Positions 17,513 through 26,900 are shown, counted from the stretch's first letter. The stretch is DNA of 64,000 nucleotides from Flaviflexus huanghaiensis (GCF_014118685.1 NZ_JACFAK010000002.1:124001-188000); one strand, 5' to 3'. Numbers and translations: made by a program. Notes: generated by a model from the letters alone, not told the origin.

Positions 17513-19402
17513 TCACCTCACGAATACAAGTAGCAGGACCCCGACCGCAAAGACTGCGATCGACGCAATGTAGTAGTGATGGAGTTGCCCGGTCTGCGGT
17601 TCCCGGGCGTAACGTCCGAGCCTGCGAAACCCTGTTGCGACGCCGCGCACGACACCGTCGAAGCCGTGGTCGTCCGCGAATGCGCTGACATGTGCGGCCC
17701 GTACTGTCGTCGTTGCGACCCCTGAGATGCCGCGGCTCAAGCCGTGGTCGTCGAAGCGAGCGAGGCCGTCGGAGGATCGGAGCGTACCAGCGGCCGTCTC
17801 GGTGATCGCCCGATCGATACCTCGCTCGTCGAATTGCGCCAGGCGTTCGGCGAGCCGAAGGTTAGGGTTCACGACGAGGAGGTGCGTCGCCGTTCCCAGG
17901 CCCAGCCAGTTGCCCAGCCAGCGCGGTTCCGGCGTCCCGCGCCACCAGACCAGGGCGAGAATGACCACCGCGACCGCGGCAGAGAGCGTCAACTCCCAAG
18001 CGGTGGGGCTTATTAGTGGCTCACCCAGCAAACCCGCAACTGTCGCGCTTAACGGGGGGAGCGCAATCATCCCGAGCCCGGCGGCACCCACGGCAAGCAC
18101 AACAAGTGGCGCCTGCGCCGACGCACTGGGCGCGACGGTCTCCGGCTTCGCTTCCGCCTGCCAGATGATTCGAAGGATCTTGCCCGCATAGGCCGCAGAT
18201 AGCATCGCGGCGGCCAGTCCTGTGGCGTACAGCGCCGGCGAGACATCGAGTGCGGCGCCGAGAATGGCGTCTTTTGTCGCCCACAGCGCCAATGGCGCAA
18301 TACCGGCGAGGGAAAGGGCACTCGTCGTCGCTGCGAGACCGGTGATCCGCCATCGCCGAGCCACGCCGCGAAGGTCCGCTAATCTCTTGCTACCGACGGT
18401 GGTGAGCCAGATGCCGGCGGCGAGGAACAACGCCGCCTTCGTTGCGGCGTGGCCGATGAGGTGAGTCGCACCGCCGGTCACGCCTCCGACGCCCGCCGCG
18501 AGAACAATGAACCCGAGTTGGGCGGAGGTGGAAGCTGCGAGCAGTTGCTTGAGGTCGCGTTGCGCGAGGGCAACGAGTCCCAGCAGCACGGCCGTTGCCG
18601 CGCCGATCCACGCTGCTGTCATTCCCGCCCATCCGGTCGCGGCCAGGAGCGGCTGAACCCGCAGTAGCAGGTAACCGCCCAACGCCACCATCGCTGCCGA
18701 ATGCAGGAGCGCGCTGACCGCGCTCGGGCCCTCCATCGCACGCGAGATCCAGTACGAGAACGGTAGCTGGGCGGCCTTGCCCAGCGCGGCGAGAAGGAAC
18801 CCGGCAGCCATGACATGGCGCCACCCCGAGCTCCCGGCGGTCAGATTGTCAAGGCTCAGGCCTGCGCCGCTCGCCAATGCCGCTCCCGCCGCGACGTAGA
18901 GCCCCAGGTCTGCGGTTCGGGTCGTGAGGAATGCGGTCATACCGGCAGAGACTCTGTCCTTATCGCGCCACCAGAACCCGATCAGCGCATACGAGGTTGC
19001 TCCCATGATCTCCCATGCGAATAGCAATGTTGGGATCGTCTCGGCGGTCGCGGTGATGAGTCCTGCAGAAACAAAAATCAGCATGAATCCGTAGAAGCGC
19101 CCGCGTGCCGCTCGGATCTCCGACGAGGCGAAGACGAGCACGAGGAGGGCGACGATCGCGATGGTCGGCACCATGAGCGCTGCCAGCCCGTCTACCCCTA
19201 GCGCGAATGACGTACCGGCGACAAACGGGTAGCCGATCCGGGGCTGATCCACCGCGACGACAACCGCTAAGAGAGCTGTGACCGTCGCCGTTGCCAGCGA
19301 GACGGCGACGACGGCCCGTTCCCCCCGGGAGACTGCGAGCACGGAGCCGACTCCGGCGGGTAGCAACACGAGCAAGGCGAGGGCGATCTGGCTCATGAGC
19401 AC
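17513..19402 (-). CDS. nuoL: NuoL-like antiporter subunit of a complex I membrane arm
   Basis: The 629-residue protein has about 16 membrane helices. Conserved features are F-A-W-E-I-M-G-A-T-S-Y (TM5 Glu), L-G-K-A-A-Q-L-P-F (channel Lys), G-P-S-A-V-S-A-L-L-H-S-A, G-H-A-A-T-K-A-A-L-F-L and A-T-K-D-A-I-L. The key charged residues of the proton path are therefore kept. The C-terminal extension contains three D-H-G-x-x-(R/G) units in a hydrophilic stretch before a last helix (T-G-Q-L-H-H-Y-Y), which corresponds to the lateral-helix region. It starts 1 nt after the nuoK stop. Confidence 0.93.
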   Translation of the reverse strand: MLMSQIALALLVLLPAGVGSVLAVSRGERAVVAVSLATATVTALLAVVVAVDQPRIGYPFVAGTSFALGVDGLAALMVPTIAIVALLVLVFASSEIRAARGRFYGFMLIFVSAGLITATAETIPTLLFAWEIMGATSYALIGFWWRDKDRVSAGMTAFLTTRTADLGLYVAAGAALASGAGLSLDNLTAGSSGWRHVMAAGFLLAALGKAAQLPFSYWISRAMEGPSAVSALLHSAAMVALGGYLLLRVQPLLAATGWAGMTAAWIGAATAVLLGLVALAQRDLKQLLAASTSAQLGFIVLAAGVGGVTGGATHLIGHAATKAALFLAAGIWLTTVGSKRLADLRGVARRWRITGLAATTSALSLAGIAPLALWATKDAILGAALDVSPALYATGLAAAMLSAAYAGKILRIIWQAEAKPETVAPSASAQAPLVVLAVGAAGLGMIALPPLSATVAGLLGEPLISPTAWELTLSAAVAVVILALVWWRGTPEPRWLGNWLGLGTATHLLVVNPNLRLAERLAQFDERGIDRAITETAAGTLRSSDGLARFDDHGLSRGISGVATTTVRAAHVSAFADDHGFDGVVRGVATGFRRLGRYAREPQTGQLHHYYIASIAVFAVGVLLLVFVR

Positions 19403-19403
19403 A

Positions 19404-19706
19404 TCACCGGGAGAGATCCGTTGCCATGTCGGTCATGTCCGTCTCTTTGGTTCTATGCAGGTGCGTTGCGACGGCAAAGCCCATCGCCATTTCCACCGTC
19501 ATCGCGGCGATGATGACCATCAACAGCACCTGTCCGTCCGGGTTGGGCGCGAGGAACCACCAGAACGCTCCGGCGGCGAGGATGAGTCCGTTGATCATGA
19601 GCTCCAGACCCATCATGACCATGACGACGACCTGCTGAGAGATCGCAACGTAGAGACCCACCGCGAAGAGTCCCGCGGCGATAAGCAGGGATGCCTCCAA
19701 TGTCAT
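19404..19706 (-). CDS. nuoK: NuoK-like subunit
   Basis: The 100-residue protein has three membrane helices. It carries both glutamates used in proton transfer: G-L-E-L-M-I-N-G (E36-type) and A-A-M-T-V-E-M-A-M-G (E72-type). Length and topology match NuoK. Its ATG overlaps the nuoJ stop by 4 nt. The last residues (H-R-T-K-E-T-D-M-T-D-M) extend slightly past the usual end. Confidence 0.93.
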   Translation of the reverse strand: MTLEASLLIAAGLFAVGLYVAISQQVVVMVMMGLELMINGLILAAGAFWWFLAPNPDGQVLLMVIIAAMTVEMAMGFAVATHLHRTKETDMTDMATDLSR

Positions 19707-20272
19707 CGCCCAACACCTCCACCCTGCGGATCATCGGCTGGACGGCGGCGGAAGTCATCGCCCAGGCGGTCATAACGGGTGCGGTGGGCCGCTAGCACGA
19801 TGCCGGAGACGATCGTCGCAATCATGATGGGGCTGATAACCACCATGACGAGCATCTTCGTGCCCATGAGCGTCTCACCCAGGCTCGCTGTCACATCCCC
19901 CGAAGGTTGCCCTCGCCGTGTGGGCCAATCGGTCAGCAAGATCGCAGCCGCGAGCATCGCGAAGACGGATATGGATATGACGAGCGCGGTCTTCTTGGAG
20001 TGCACCATGCTCATCGGCATGAGCGCGGGGTTCATCCCCATGAACATGACCATGTATACGGCCATGATCGCCATCTCCATGATCATCATGAGGATCGTCA
20101 TCACCCCGACGTAGTTCTGTTGCAGGAACAGGACCTGTACACCGACCGCGACGAACGATAACGCCAGCGCATAACTCGCTCGCGCCATCGAATCGACCCA
20201 GAACACAGCGGCGCCGCTGAGGATTGCCACCACTCCCAGCACCCAGAACACGATATCGATCAGCACGCTCAT
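19703..20272 (-). CDS. nuoJ: NuoJ-like subunit with methionine-rich core
   Basis: The 189-residue protein starts at the ATG overlapping the nuoH stop, not at an in-frame start 171 nt upstream. It has about five membrane helices and the NuoJ features Q-N-Y-V-G-V-M-T-I-L in the central helix. A run of 32 residues beginning M-T-I-L-M-M-I-M contains 13 methionines and ends in H-S-K-K, which is unusual for NuoJ. Some of this is hydrophobic helix packing, but the density also recalls metal-handling membrane proteins. It is co-translated with nuoK. Confidence 0.88.
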   Translation of the reverse strand: MSVLIDIVFWVLGVVAILSGAAVFWVDSMARASYALALSFVAVGVQVLFLQQNYVGVMTILMMIMEMAIMAVYMVMFMGMNPALMPMSMVHSKKTALVISISVFAMLAAAILLTDWPTRRGQPSGDVTASLGETLMGTKMLVMVVISPIMIATIVSGIVLAAHRTRYDRLGDDFRRRPADDPQGGGVGR

Positions 20273-21186
20273 CCCCTCCCCACACCGATTGCGGCAACAA
20301 TGAACAACTGCACCAACGCCGCGGGCAACAGGACCAACCAGCCCACTTCCATGAACTCGTCCGGCCGCAGCACCGGGATCCGGCGGCGCGCCCATACGAG
20401 CGCAGCCAGCACAATGGCCGTCTTCACCAGTGTCCACGCCCATCCCGGAAGTAACGGTCCCGCCCCTCCCCCGAGGAACATTGGCACCGCGAATGCGGCA
20501 CCGGCGGCCAACAATGCATACTGCCCGCCCTGGAACATGAGCCGGTCGACTCCGGAAAGCTCGGCACGGACCCCGCCGGCTATGTCAGTACCCAGCGGGG
20601 CGGAGAACGGGCCGGAAACCGAGAACGCGACGACGGCCGCGAGGTAGATGACGAAAGCGACCGGCATCCATACCCCGTACCACAGCCCGCCCTGCGAGCC
20701 GATGACGGAGACGTTGAGGCTACTGGCCGCGACGGCCGGGGTGGCGATCGCGAACATGAGGGGCAGCTCGTACGCGAGTGCGAGGGCGAGAAAACGGTAG
20801 CCGCCCACGAGCGACAGCGCAGAGTTCGCACCCCACCCCGCGAGCCAGACGAACGCCCAGACAGCGACGTCCATCGCGTTGAACCACACGACACCGACGT
20901 CGAGGTCTAAAAGTACCGACGTGCCCAACGGCACGACGGCCACCATGAGCACCGCGGCGAGCACCAGGCCTGATACCCCAATTCGCCACAGCAAACGGTC
21001 GGCCTTGAGCAGGGTGTGGCGGCGTTGGCGCAACAACCGAGCGGCCTCACCCGCCGGTCGCATGACCCCGTGTTTGCCCACACCCCCTGAGTTGAGAATT
21101 CCGTCATGGGCTGCGGCGGCGAACGCGAACCCGCCAAGAAGCGGTAGCGCAGCAAGAGCCCACAGCGGAGCGACCTGTTCAGGCAT
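20269..21186 (-). CDS. nuoH: NuoH-like subunit with degenerate quinone-site loops
   Basis: The 305-residue protein has about eight membrane helices and keeps A-Y-E-L-P-L in the E-channel helix and the V-L-R-P-D-E-F-M-E-V-G-W end. Two hallmark NuoH loops are altered. The R-x-G-P-N-R-x-G-P region is replaced by G-I-L-N-S-G-G-V-G-K-H-G, and the acidic F-D-L-P-E-A-E-x-E-L-V segment reads F-S-A-P-L-G-T-D-I-A-G-G. Both loops contact quinone in normal complex I. The ATG at 21186 overlaps the preceding gene by 8 nt and is preferred to the long N-terminal extension. Confidence 0.88.
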   Translation of the reverse strand: MPEQVAPLWALAALPLLGGFAFAAAAHDGILNSGGVGKHGVMRPAGEAARLLRQRRHTLLKADRLLWRIGVSGLVLAAVLMVAVVPLGTSVLLDLDVGVVWFNAMDVAVWAFVWLAGWGANSALSLVGGYRFLALALAYELPLMFAIATPAVAASSLNVSVIGSQGGLWYGVWMPVAFVIYLAAVVAFSVSGPFSAPLGTDIAGGVRAELSGVDRLMFQGGQYALLAAGAAFAVPMFLGGGAGPLLPGWAWTLVKTAIVLAALVWARRRIPVLRPDEFMEVGWLVLLPAALVQLFIVAAIGVGRG

Positions 21187-22291
21187 GGGTCGCCCTCTGT
21201 TCTGTGTCGCTGGCACGCAACCGCTGCAGGTCCAGGCTCGCGACAATGAGGCGTGCCGCAGCGAGGTCGACACCAGTGATGAGCTCCGCCAACTCTTCCG
21301 GCGTCGCCGGACCAAAAAGATCTACCTCCTCGTCGCCGTGCGCACGTTGGAGCGTGCCGATCAGCCGGTCATAAGCATCTAGGCCTGCCGAGGTTCCGAG
21401 TCCGCGTAGCGACCACCGCAGAATTCGAGAGCGCCGTATTTGCCGGTCAAGCCGAGCGAAACTGATGTCGGCGTCAGGATCATCATCAAGAAGCGCATCA
21501 CGAACCATCCGAGCCCGCGCGACAGCATCCTCCCAGCCCGCTAGTGCGAGCAGGGAGGCAACATCGTCAAGCCGTCGCGCCCGCATCGGAGATGTTCTGG
21601 GCTCAGGTCGTGTGTCGAGCAGTTCGGCGTGAGCACCGACAATGACGTCGCCCTGCAAAGAACACCGCACGACCAACCCCGCGGCCCAGTGCGAGAGCAC
21701 TGGGCCCAGCGCTAGATGGAGGACATCCATTTCTAGACCGTCGCGGTCAGGACCCCCCTCCGCGAGCGCAAGCCCACCAGGGGCCATCTCCATGTCCCCG
21801 TGGTCCATATCCCCGTGGTCCATGTCCCCGTGGGCCATGTCCCCGTGGTCCATGTCGCCGTGGTCCATATCCCCGTGGTCTGTATGCGCGTCATCGGCCC
21901 CGCCGCTATGGTCGTGATCCTCCGCCTTCTCAAGCAAATCCGTGATCTCGTCGCGGTGGGATGCATCCCGGTGCTGGTGAGTGGTGTCTGCTAGGAGTGT
22001 CGTTGCCTGGGAGATGCGGGAACGCACATCCTCACCTGGAACGAGGTCGACCCGGGCTCGTGGGCCGGGTAGCTGCTCCCACGCCAGATCCACAGCCTGT
22101 GCCATCTGTTGCCCAACACGCCCGCAGACGATCATAATGTCGGCATCTGAAGGTGAGTCCGCGAGCCGTAGGCCCAGGCGCAACGCGACGCGTTCGGCCT
22201 CCACCCGCAAACGCCACTCGCCGGGAATCTCCACTAGTAGCACGTGCGCGTGCCGGGCTGCGAGACGCGCAATCGCTGTGTTTAAACCCAT
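21179..22291 (-). CDS. Degenerate NuoB/NuoD-like protein with His-Met-Asp repeat region
   Basis: This 370-residue protein lies between nuoA and nuoH, exactly where nuoB, C and D normally stand. Residues 1-110 resemble the NuoB flavodoxin-like core (H-V-L-L-V-E-I-P, D-A-D-I-M-I-V-C-G-R-V-G-Q-Q-M-A) but all four N2 cluster cysteine positions are lost; only two Cys occur in the whole protein. About residues 130-167 hold D-H and six x-H-G-D-M units in tandem. Residues 185-225 (L-A-L-G-P-V-L-S-H-W-A-A-G-L) resemble the start of NuoD, and the rest is helical. It may be a structural stand-in for the Q-module, or a metal-responsive partner. The family call is inference. Confidence 0.6.
   Translation of the reverse strand: MGLNTAIARLAARHAHVLLVEIPGEWRLRVEAERVALRLGLRLADSPSDADIMIVCGRVGQQMAQAVDLAWEQLPGPRARVDLVPGEDVRSRISQATTLLADTTHQHRDASHRDEITDLLEKAEDHDHSGGADDAHTDHGDMDHGDMDHGDMAHGDMDHGDMDHGDMEMAPGGLALAEGGPDRDGLEMDVLHLALGPVLSHWAAGLVVRCSLQGDVIVGAHAELLDTRPEPRTSPMRARRLDDVASLLALAGWEDAVARARMVRDALLDDDPDADISFARLDRQIRRSRILRWSLRGLGTSAGLDAYDRLIGTLQRAHGDEEVDLFGPATPEELAELITGVDLAAARLIVASLDLQRLRASDTEQRATHA
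21791..21880 (-). repeat. Six tandem 15-bp units encoding x-H-G-D-M
   Basis: On the plus strand six consecutive 15-bp units of the form CATGTCCCCGTGGTC run without interruption; two units read CATAT and two have other single-base changes. They are in frame with the NuoB/D-like gene and encode D/A-H-G-D-M repeats. Copy number could vary by slippage. Confidence 0.9.
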
Positions 22292-22626
22292 CGAAATGCC
22301 CCTTCACGCCAGGCCCAGACGACGGCTGCAAATAGCGCTCCGAGGAAGAGGAACATCTCAATGACCGCGGACCATCCAACGTCTGCCACGACGACGGCCC
22401 ACGGGTACATGAACAGCATTTCGACGTCGAAGGCGAGGAACACCAGGGTCGCAACATACCAGCGCACATGATATCGGGATAGGGCGTGCTCCTGCGGCAA
22501 CCAGCCGGACTGGAAAGGAAGGCTGATACGAGGACCTTGACCGACTGTGACAATTCGGTGGAGCAGAGAGAGGCCGAGAACGAGACCACCGACCCCCAGG
22601 ACGAGAACGACGACGGCAGTGAACAT
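22282..22626 (-). CDS. nuoA: NuoA-like subunit
   Basis: The 114-residue protein has three membrane helices and the NuoA signature: F-Q-S-G-W-L-P, R-Y-H-V-R-W-Y-V-A-T-L-V-F-L-A-F-D-V-E-M-L-F-M-Y-P-W. The ATG at 22626 is preferred over one 57 nt upstream because an AGAGGAG ribosome-binding site precedes it and translation begins at the first helix. It is the first gene of the cluster and its end overlaps the NuoB/D-like gene by 10 nt. Confidence 0.92.
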   Translation of the reverse strand: MFTAVVVLVLGVGGLVLGLSLLHRIVTVGQGPRISLPFQSGWLPQEHALSRYHVRWYVATLVFLAFDVEMLFMYPWAVVVADVGWSAVIEMFLFLGALFAAVVWAWREGAFRWV

Positions 22627-23221
22627 GAGGCTCCTCTCTGCGATGAAACGTCTCCCGACCAAACTCCGCCAGGCATGTGTCAATCGCCAAGCGGAGCTTT
22701 GGTCGTTCGCCGGCTAGCTATGGGCGATATGTGACTCCTGCGATTCGATTTACGAGTGTCATTGGTCATGCAGTGCCGCAGTGGTTGCTTGACACCCATG
22801 CCAAAGCGACACAATATTTCACCGATCATCACATAATCTCGTCGGCTATGCTCGGTGGGGTTTCAACTCAGCACGTCAAACCTCTATGAGATGTTCGGTT
22901 GGAGTTCCTCCGAACCTACTCAAAGTGCGTGAGCGTGTGACGCGACATAAGCCACGGCATTCGTTGACTCGCCACGAGTAACCATGGACGGGTGACGTTC
23001 GTTCCGGCTCGGCGTGTTCTTAGCGTGGCAGATCGCTTTCGACGGGTGAAGGATCTCCATGGGTCTGAAGCACTCATGTCCAGGCGCGCGGAATCGCAGA
23101 GCGGCGTCGACTCACGGTCATCCAGCGATCGATGTCACACCACCGCACGAGCCCCAAGTTGGCCTGTACCGGCTCCCTCGTGATAAATTCTTATCTGTTG
23201 CCACGGCTTCGGTTGTGACAC
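22627..23221. other. Gene-poor region upstream of nuoA and tRNA-Leu
   Basis: About 595 nt without a supported gene. Short plus-strand ORFs show no family features. The nuoA promoter must lie at the left edge (minus strand). A TTGACA hexamer is present at 22678-22683 (minus) but I found no matching -10. A small hairpin (GGAG-TTC-CTCC) lies near 22900. Confidence 0.5.
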
Positions 23222-23306
23222 GCGCGGGTGGCGGAATAGGCAGACGCGCTAGCTTGAGGTGCTAGTCCACGGATAGTGGGTGGGGGTTCAAGTCCCCCTC
23301 CGCGCA
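23222..23306 (+). tRNA. tRNA-Leu (anticodon GAG)
   Basis: An 85-nt class II tRNA. Acceptor stem GCGCGGG / TCCGCGC, anticodon stem CTAGC / GCTAG around the loop TTGAGGT (anticodon GAG, reading CUC/CUU), a long variable arm, and T-arm GGGGG-TTCAAGT-CCCCC. The discriminator base is A and CCA is not encoded. A strong terminator follows 8 nt later. Confidence 0.96.
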
Positions 23307-23313
23307 CGGTAGG

Positions 23314-23350
23314 AAACGGCGAGATACCAATGAAAGGTGTCTCGCCGTTT
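23314..23350 (+). terminator. Terminator of tRNA-Leu
   Basis: A 15-bp stem AAACGGCGAGATACC / GGTGTCTCGCCGTTT (one T-G wobble) with a 7-nt loop follows the tRNA and is followed by CTCGTCTT. Confidence 0.88.
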
Positions 23351-23913
23351 CTCGTCTTACGATGCTCAACCGTATCTGGGACTCAGTTCTTTTCGATGCT
23401 TGGTCGGTACGGTGGATGAACTCCTACCCAGCAACCCTTTCCGCCCATGTGAAGTGTCTAGAGCGGGGGAACAGCTGAGAGGCTCGACGACGTGCTTCGC
23501 AACAAAGCACATGGTACTTGGGACATTCTGTATCTGTCTTGTGGTCGGTGGGCAGTGCGACAGCCGCAATGAAGAGCGTGTCGGCTCAGAAGCTACGACT
23601 CTGCTCGACACATCTTGCCTGCTAGGAGAGGACTTTCTCTGTGCTTGGGAGCGTCCGAAAAGGAAAGGACATATACGATTCATGGCGAGTGAGCTGTGGG
23701 TGCGTCCATGAGCGTGGGGCGCGGCGCCGCTCGTTTCGCGCACAGTGCAGAGACGTGTCCGTGTCTTTCGGCGATTTGATGAGCTCATGCTGAACGCGAC
23801 AGTTCAAGAGTCCGCGAATGTCACTGGTGGGAAAGCAATGAGGCGGTGAGCCGCACGTGTCTGCAAGGACATGCCAGGTGCGCGAGCTCGCGGTCATGAC
23901 CCAGCCAAGGAGG
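23351..23913. other. Gene-poor region
   Basis: About 560 nt between the tRNA terminator and the subtilase terminator. ORFs up to 140 codons exist on both strands but have no recognisable domain, no good ribosome-binding site and irregular composition. Possibly decayed sequence; nothing functional identified. Confidence 0.5.
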
Positions 23914-23944
23914 TGGCCCCTGCAGCGGTGTGCTACAGGGGCCA
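23914..23944 (-). terminator. Terminator of the subtilase gene
   Basis: A hairpin TGGCCCCTG / CAGGGGCCA, extended by AGC/GCT after one mismatch, lies 30 nt beyond the stop of the minus-strand protease gene. Confidence 0.8.
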
Positions 23945-23973
23945 ACGGTGTCGTCGAGAGCTAACGGAGTCTG

Positions 23974-26900
23974 TTAGCGCCGCAGACCAACTGAATCGAT
24001 CCCATCAGCGTTCCAGTCACCGACGATAACCTCGTCGCGTGCCCGGCCGAGGGTGTGCGACTTCTGTGCGCTACCCGAGACGAGCGAGTTCGCAACGTAG
24101 AAGGTCGTCCCACGACGGACCGTAATGGTGTCCTTGCCGTCGCCATCCCAGTCACCGACGAGCACAACGTCGTTTGCTCGTCCGTAGCTGAACGTCGTCG
24201 TGGCGTAGCCGCCAGTGAGCGTGTTGCGGACAAAGAAGGCATTGCCACGACGGACCGCGAACGTGTCCATGCCGTCACCATTCCAGTCACCTGAATAGAC
24301 CTGATCTCCGAGACGACCGTAATTGAACTCCTTCTCGGCATAGCCGCCCGTCAGAGCATTCTGGGCGTAGAACGTCGTGCCGCGGCGGACCGCGAACGTG
24401 TCCTTGCCGTCACCGTCCCAGTCACCAACGAGGACCTCGTCTTTCACGCGACCGTAGTTGAACTGGATCTCGGCGTTGCCGCCAAGTAGCTGGTTCTGGA
24501 CGTAGAAGGTATTGCCGCGGCGGACCGCGAGCGTGTCGACTCCATCGCCGTCCCAGTCACCGGCGTAGACCTGGTCGCCAGCGCGGCCGAAGGTGAACCA
24601 GTGGTCCGCGGGCGTCGTGAAGTCGTTGTAGAGGAGGAAGCCGTGGTTGACGTTCTCGTCGATTGAGCCATCGCCAGGTCCCGTACCAGGGACACCGTCA
24701 CGGTCAATCGTGAACGCCTCGGACGTCCACACCTCGACATCGTCAGGGTTATCGATGGAACCAACACCCTTAACGACGGTCACCTCGAGAATGTACGTGC
24801 TATCGAGAGCCTTGAGGAGCTGATCCGATTCAGCGGACTTCCGATATGTGCCATCCCAGGGGTAGACCTGAATGCCGGGCGCCGCACCTTCGCCATACGA
24901 CTCGTAAACGAGGTTGTAGTCGGGGCTCACAGGTGCGCCCTTCGTACCGTCAGCCTTCGCGTGGAAAGCCTCCATCTTCATGTAGGAGACGGGGTTCTCG
25001 AAGTGGATGACGGCGTAAGGTACGTCGCCATCCTCCATCGTGAAGACGAACTCGTCGGAATCCCACGAGTAGACGCCACCCGAGACGCACTCCTCATCAA
25101 CGAGCTTGTCGCACTCGTCAAGGAAGCCAAGAACCGGGGTCGGGTAGACGGGCTGGTTCGGGTCGGCGCCGATCTCCTCTTCCGTCCATCCATAGTCAGC
25201 CCACGTCCACTGATCCATGAACGCAACGTCGGTTTCGTAGTTACCCGCCATGCCCGCGTACGGCACGACATTAATGGGGAACTCACCGGCTGAATCGAGG
25301 AAGTAGATATGGCCCGAGTAGATCGCGCCAGGAAAGTCTGGCTCGGTGATCGTTGCGTTGACCGTGACCGTGCTACCAGCGGGGACCGTGACAGTTTCAG
25401 CAGAGAAGCTGACCTCGGCGAACGCGCCGTAGAACTTCGCGTATTGGTTGATGCCCCAGGTGGCCGGTGCCGGGTCATGGACCGGGGTGAGGGTCATCTC
25501 CTCCGTGCCGCGGTTCGTGATCGACAGGGTCGTCGTCTCGGATGGGCCTGTGTCTGCGTCAGCAAGACTGATTTCCGAAGGGGAGATCTGCGTGCCGATC
25601 CAGGAATTCACGACCGACCGCGGGATGTTGATCATGCCAGCACCCTGACGGTGGACCGGCTCAGAGGAGCCAAGTTCCGGAGCGACCGACCAAGGGATCG
25701 GATCTGCATTATTCTGCAGGTTGGTGAGAACCTGGCTCGGAGTTAGCTCAGGCGTGGTCTCAAGAAGGAGCGCTGCTGCACCCGCGACGTGGGGGGCGGC
25801 CATGGATGTGCCGGACGATGTCGCGTAGCCCGTCCCATCGTTGTCCGGCGAATCGAGAGGGTATGACGAATAGATGAGTCCGCCGGGAGCGGTGACCTGC
25901 GGCTTGATCGACAGATCGGCTGCAAGGCCGTAGGAAGAGAAGTCAGAGACAAGACCAGCGGTATCAACATCAGACACGACCATCTCGTCCGTCCACGTCA
26001 TCGTCGGCGCTTCCGCGTCTGCGATAGCGGCACGGATCGCGTCGCCGTCCGTTTGCAAGATCGTCACGACAGGAATGGTGATGGCAGTGGCGCCCTCAAC
26101 CGTGGCAGAGATGGCACCTGGCTGGTTGTTGTCGATGATGACACCAGCCGCGCCGGATTCTTGGGCAGCGAGCGCTTTGTAATGGAAGGAGATATCGCCA
26201 CGGCGAACGAGAACGACCTTGCCTTCGGCGCCCTCGATCGGAGCCCCTCCCGTCTCAGAGCCTTCAGGGTAGGCGATGATGTCGAATGTTGAGTTGTCCT
26301 TCGGCGGTAGCGGGGCTCCGCTCGCAGGGCTGTAGCCAATAAGCGCAGTATCCAATGCAGAGACGGTCAGCGCAGGCGCCTCGATGCGCCAGTTGTCGGC
26401 CGAGCCGACGGCGATGACTTTCTTTCCGGAGGCAGGAGCGCCGCCGGAGAAGATGCCGTCTTCGCCAGAGTTGCCCTGCGAAACGGTGACGACGACGCCC
26501 TTGTCGACAAGGTTATCGGCCGCGACAGCGGTCGGGTAATTCGGCCACGTCATGAACGATGCGCCGATCGACATGTTGACGACGTCGGCACCATCGGCAG
26601 CTGAGCGCTCCATGGCGTCGAGCATGACCTCTGACGTCGTCGAGCCGTCACACCCGAACACGCGGTAGGCGAGGATGTTCGCGCCCGGTGCGACGCCCGT
26701 GAAATCGGCCGACGGATCGTTGCCGGCTGCAATGCCGGCAACATGGGTGCCGTGACCGTTGCAGTCATCGGGATTCTCATCCGGTGCTGGAACAGGGTTG
26801 TACGCATCCGATGACGGGTCGGCGTTGAATGCATCGCCGACGAAATCGTAGCCGCCGATGATCCGTGCGCCATTACCTGTGACAGGTGACCAGGCCGTCA

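Noticed and set aside
21791-21880. Tandem short repeats as a CRISPR array
   Set aside because: Units are 15 bp without spacers and in frame with a coding sequence; they encode H-G-D-M repeats. No cas genes are present.
14609-22626. nuo-like cluster as an Mrp Na+/H+ antiporter
   Set aside because: Mrp has no NuoH, NuoA or NuoJ-type proteins and includes MrpE/F/G, none of which is present.
22678-22683. TTGACA (minus strand) as the nuoA -35
   Set aside because: No acceptable -10 at 16-18 nt spacing was found, so a promoter could not be supported.
23366-23788. 140-codon minus-strand ORF in the gene-poor region
   Set aside because: No domain, no ribosome-binding site and irregular composition; overlaps other equally poor ORFs.
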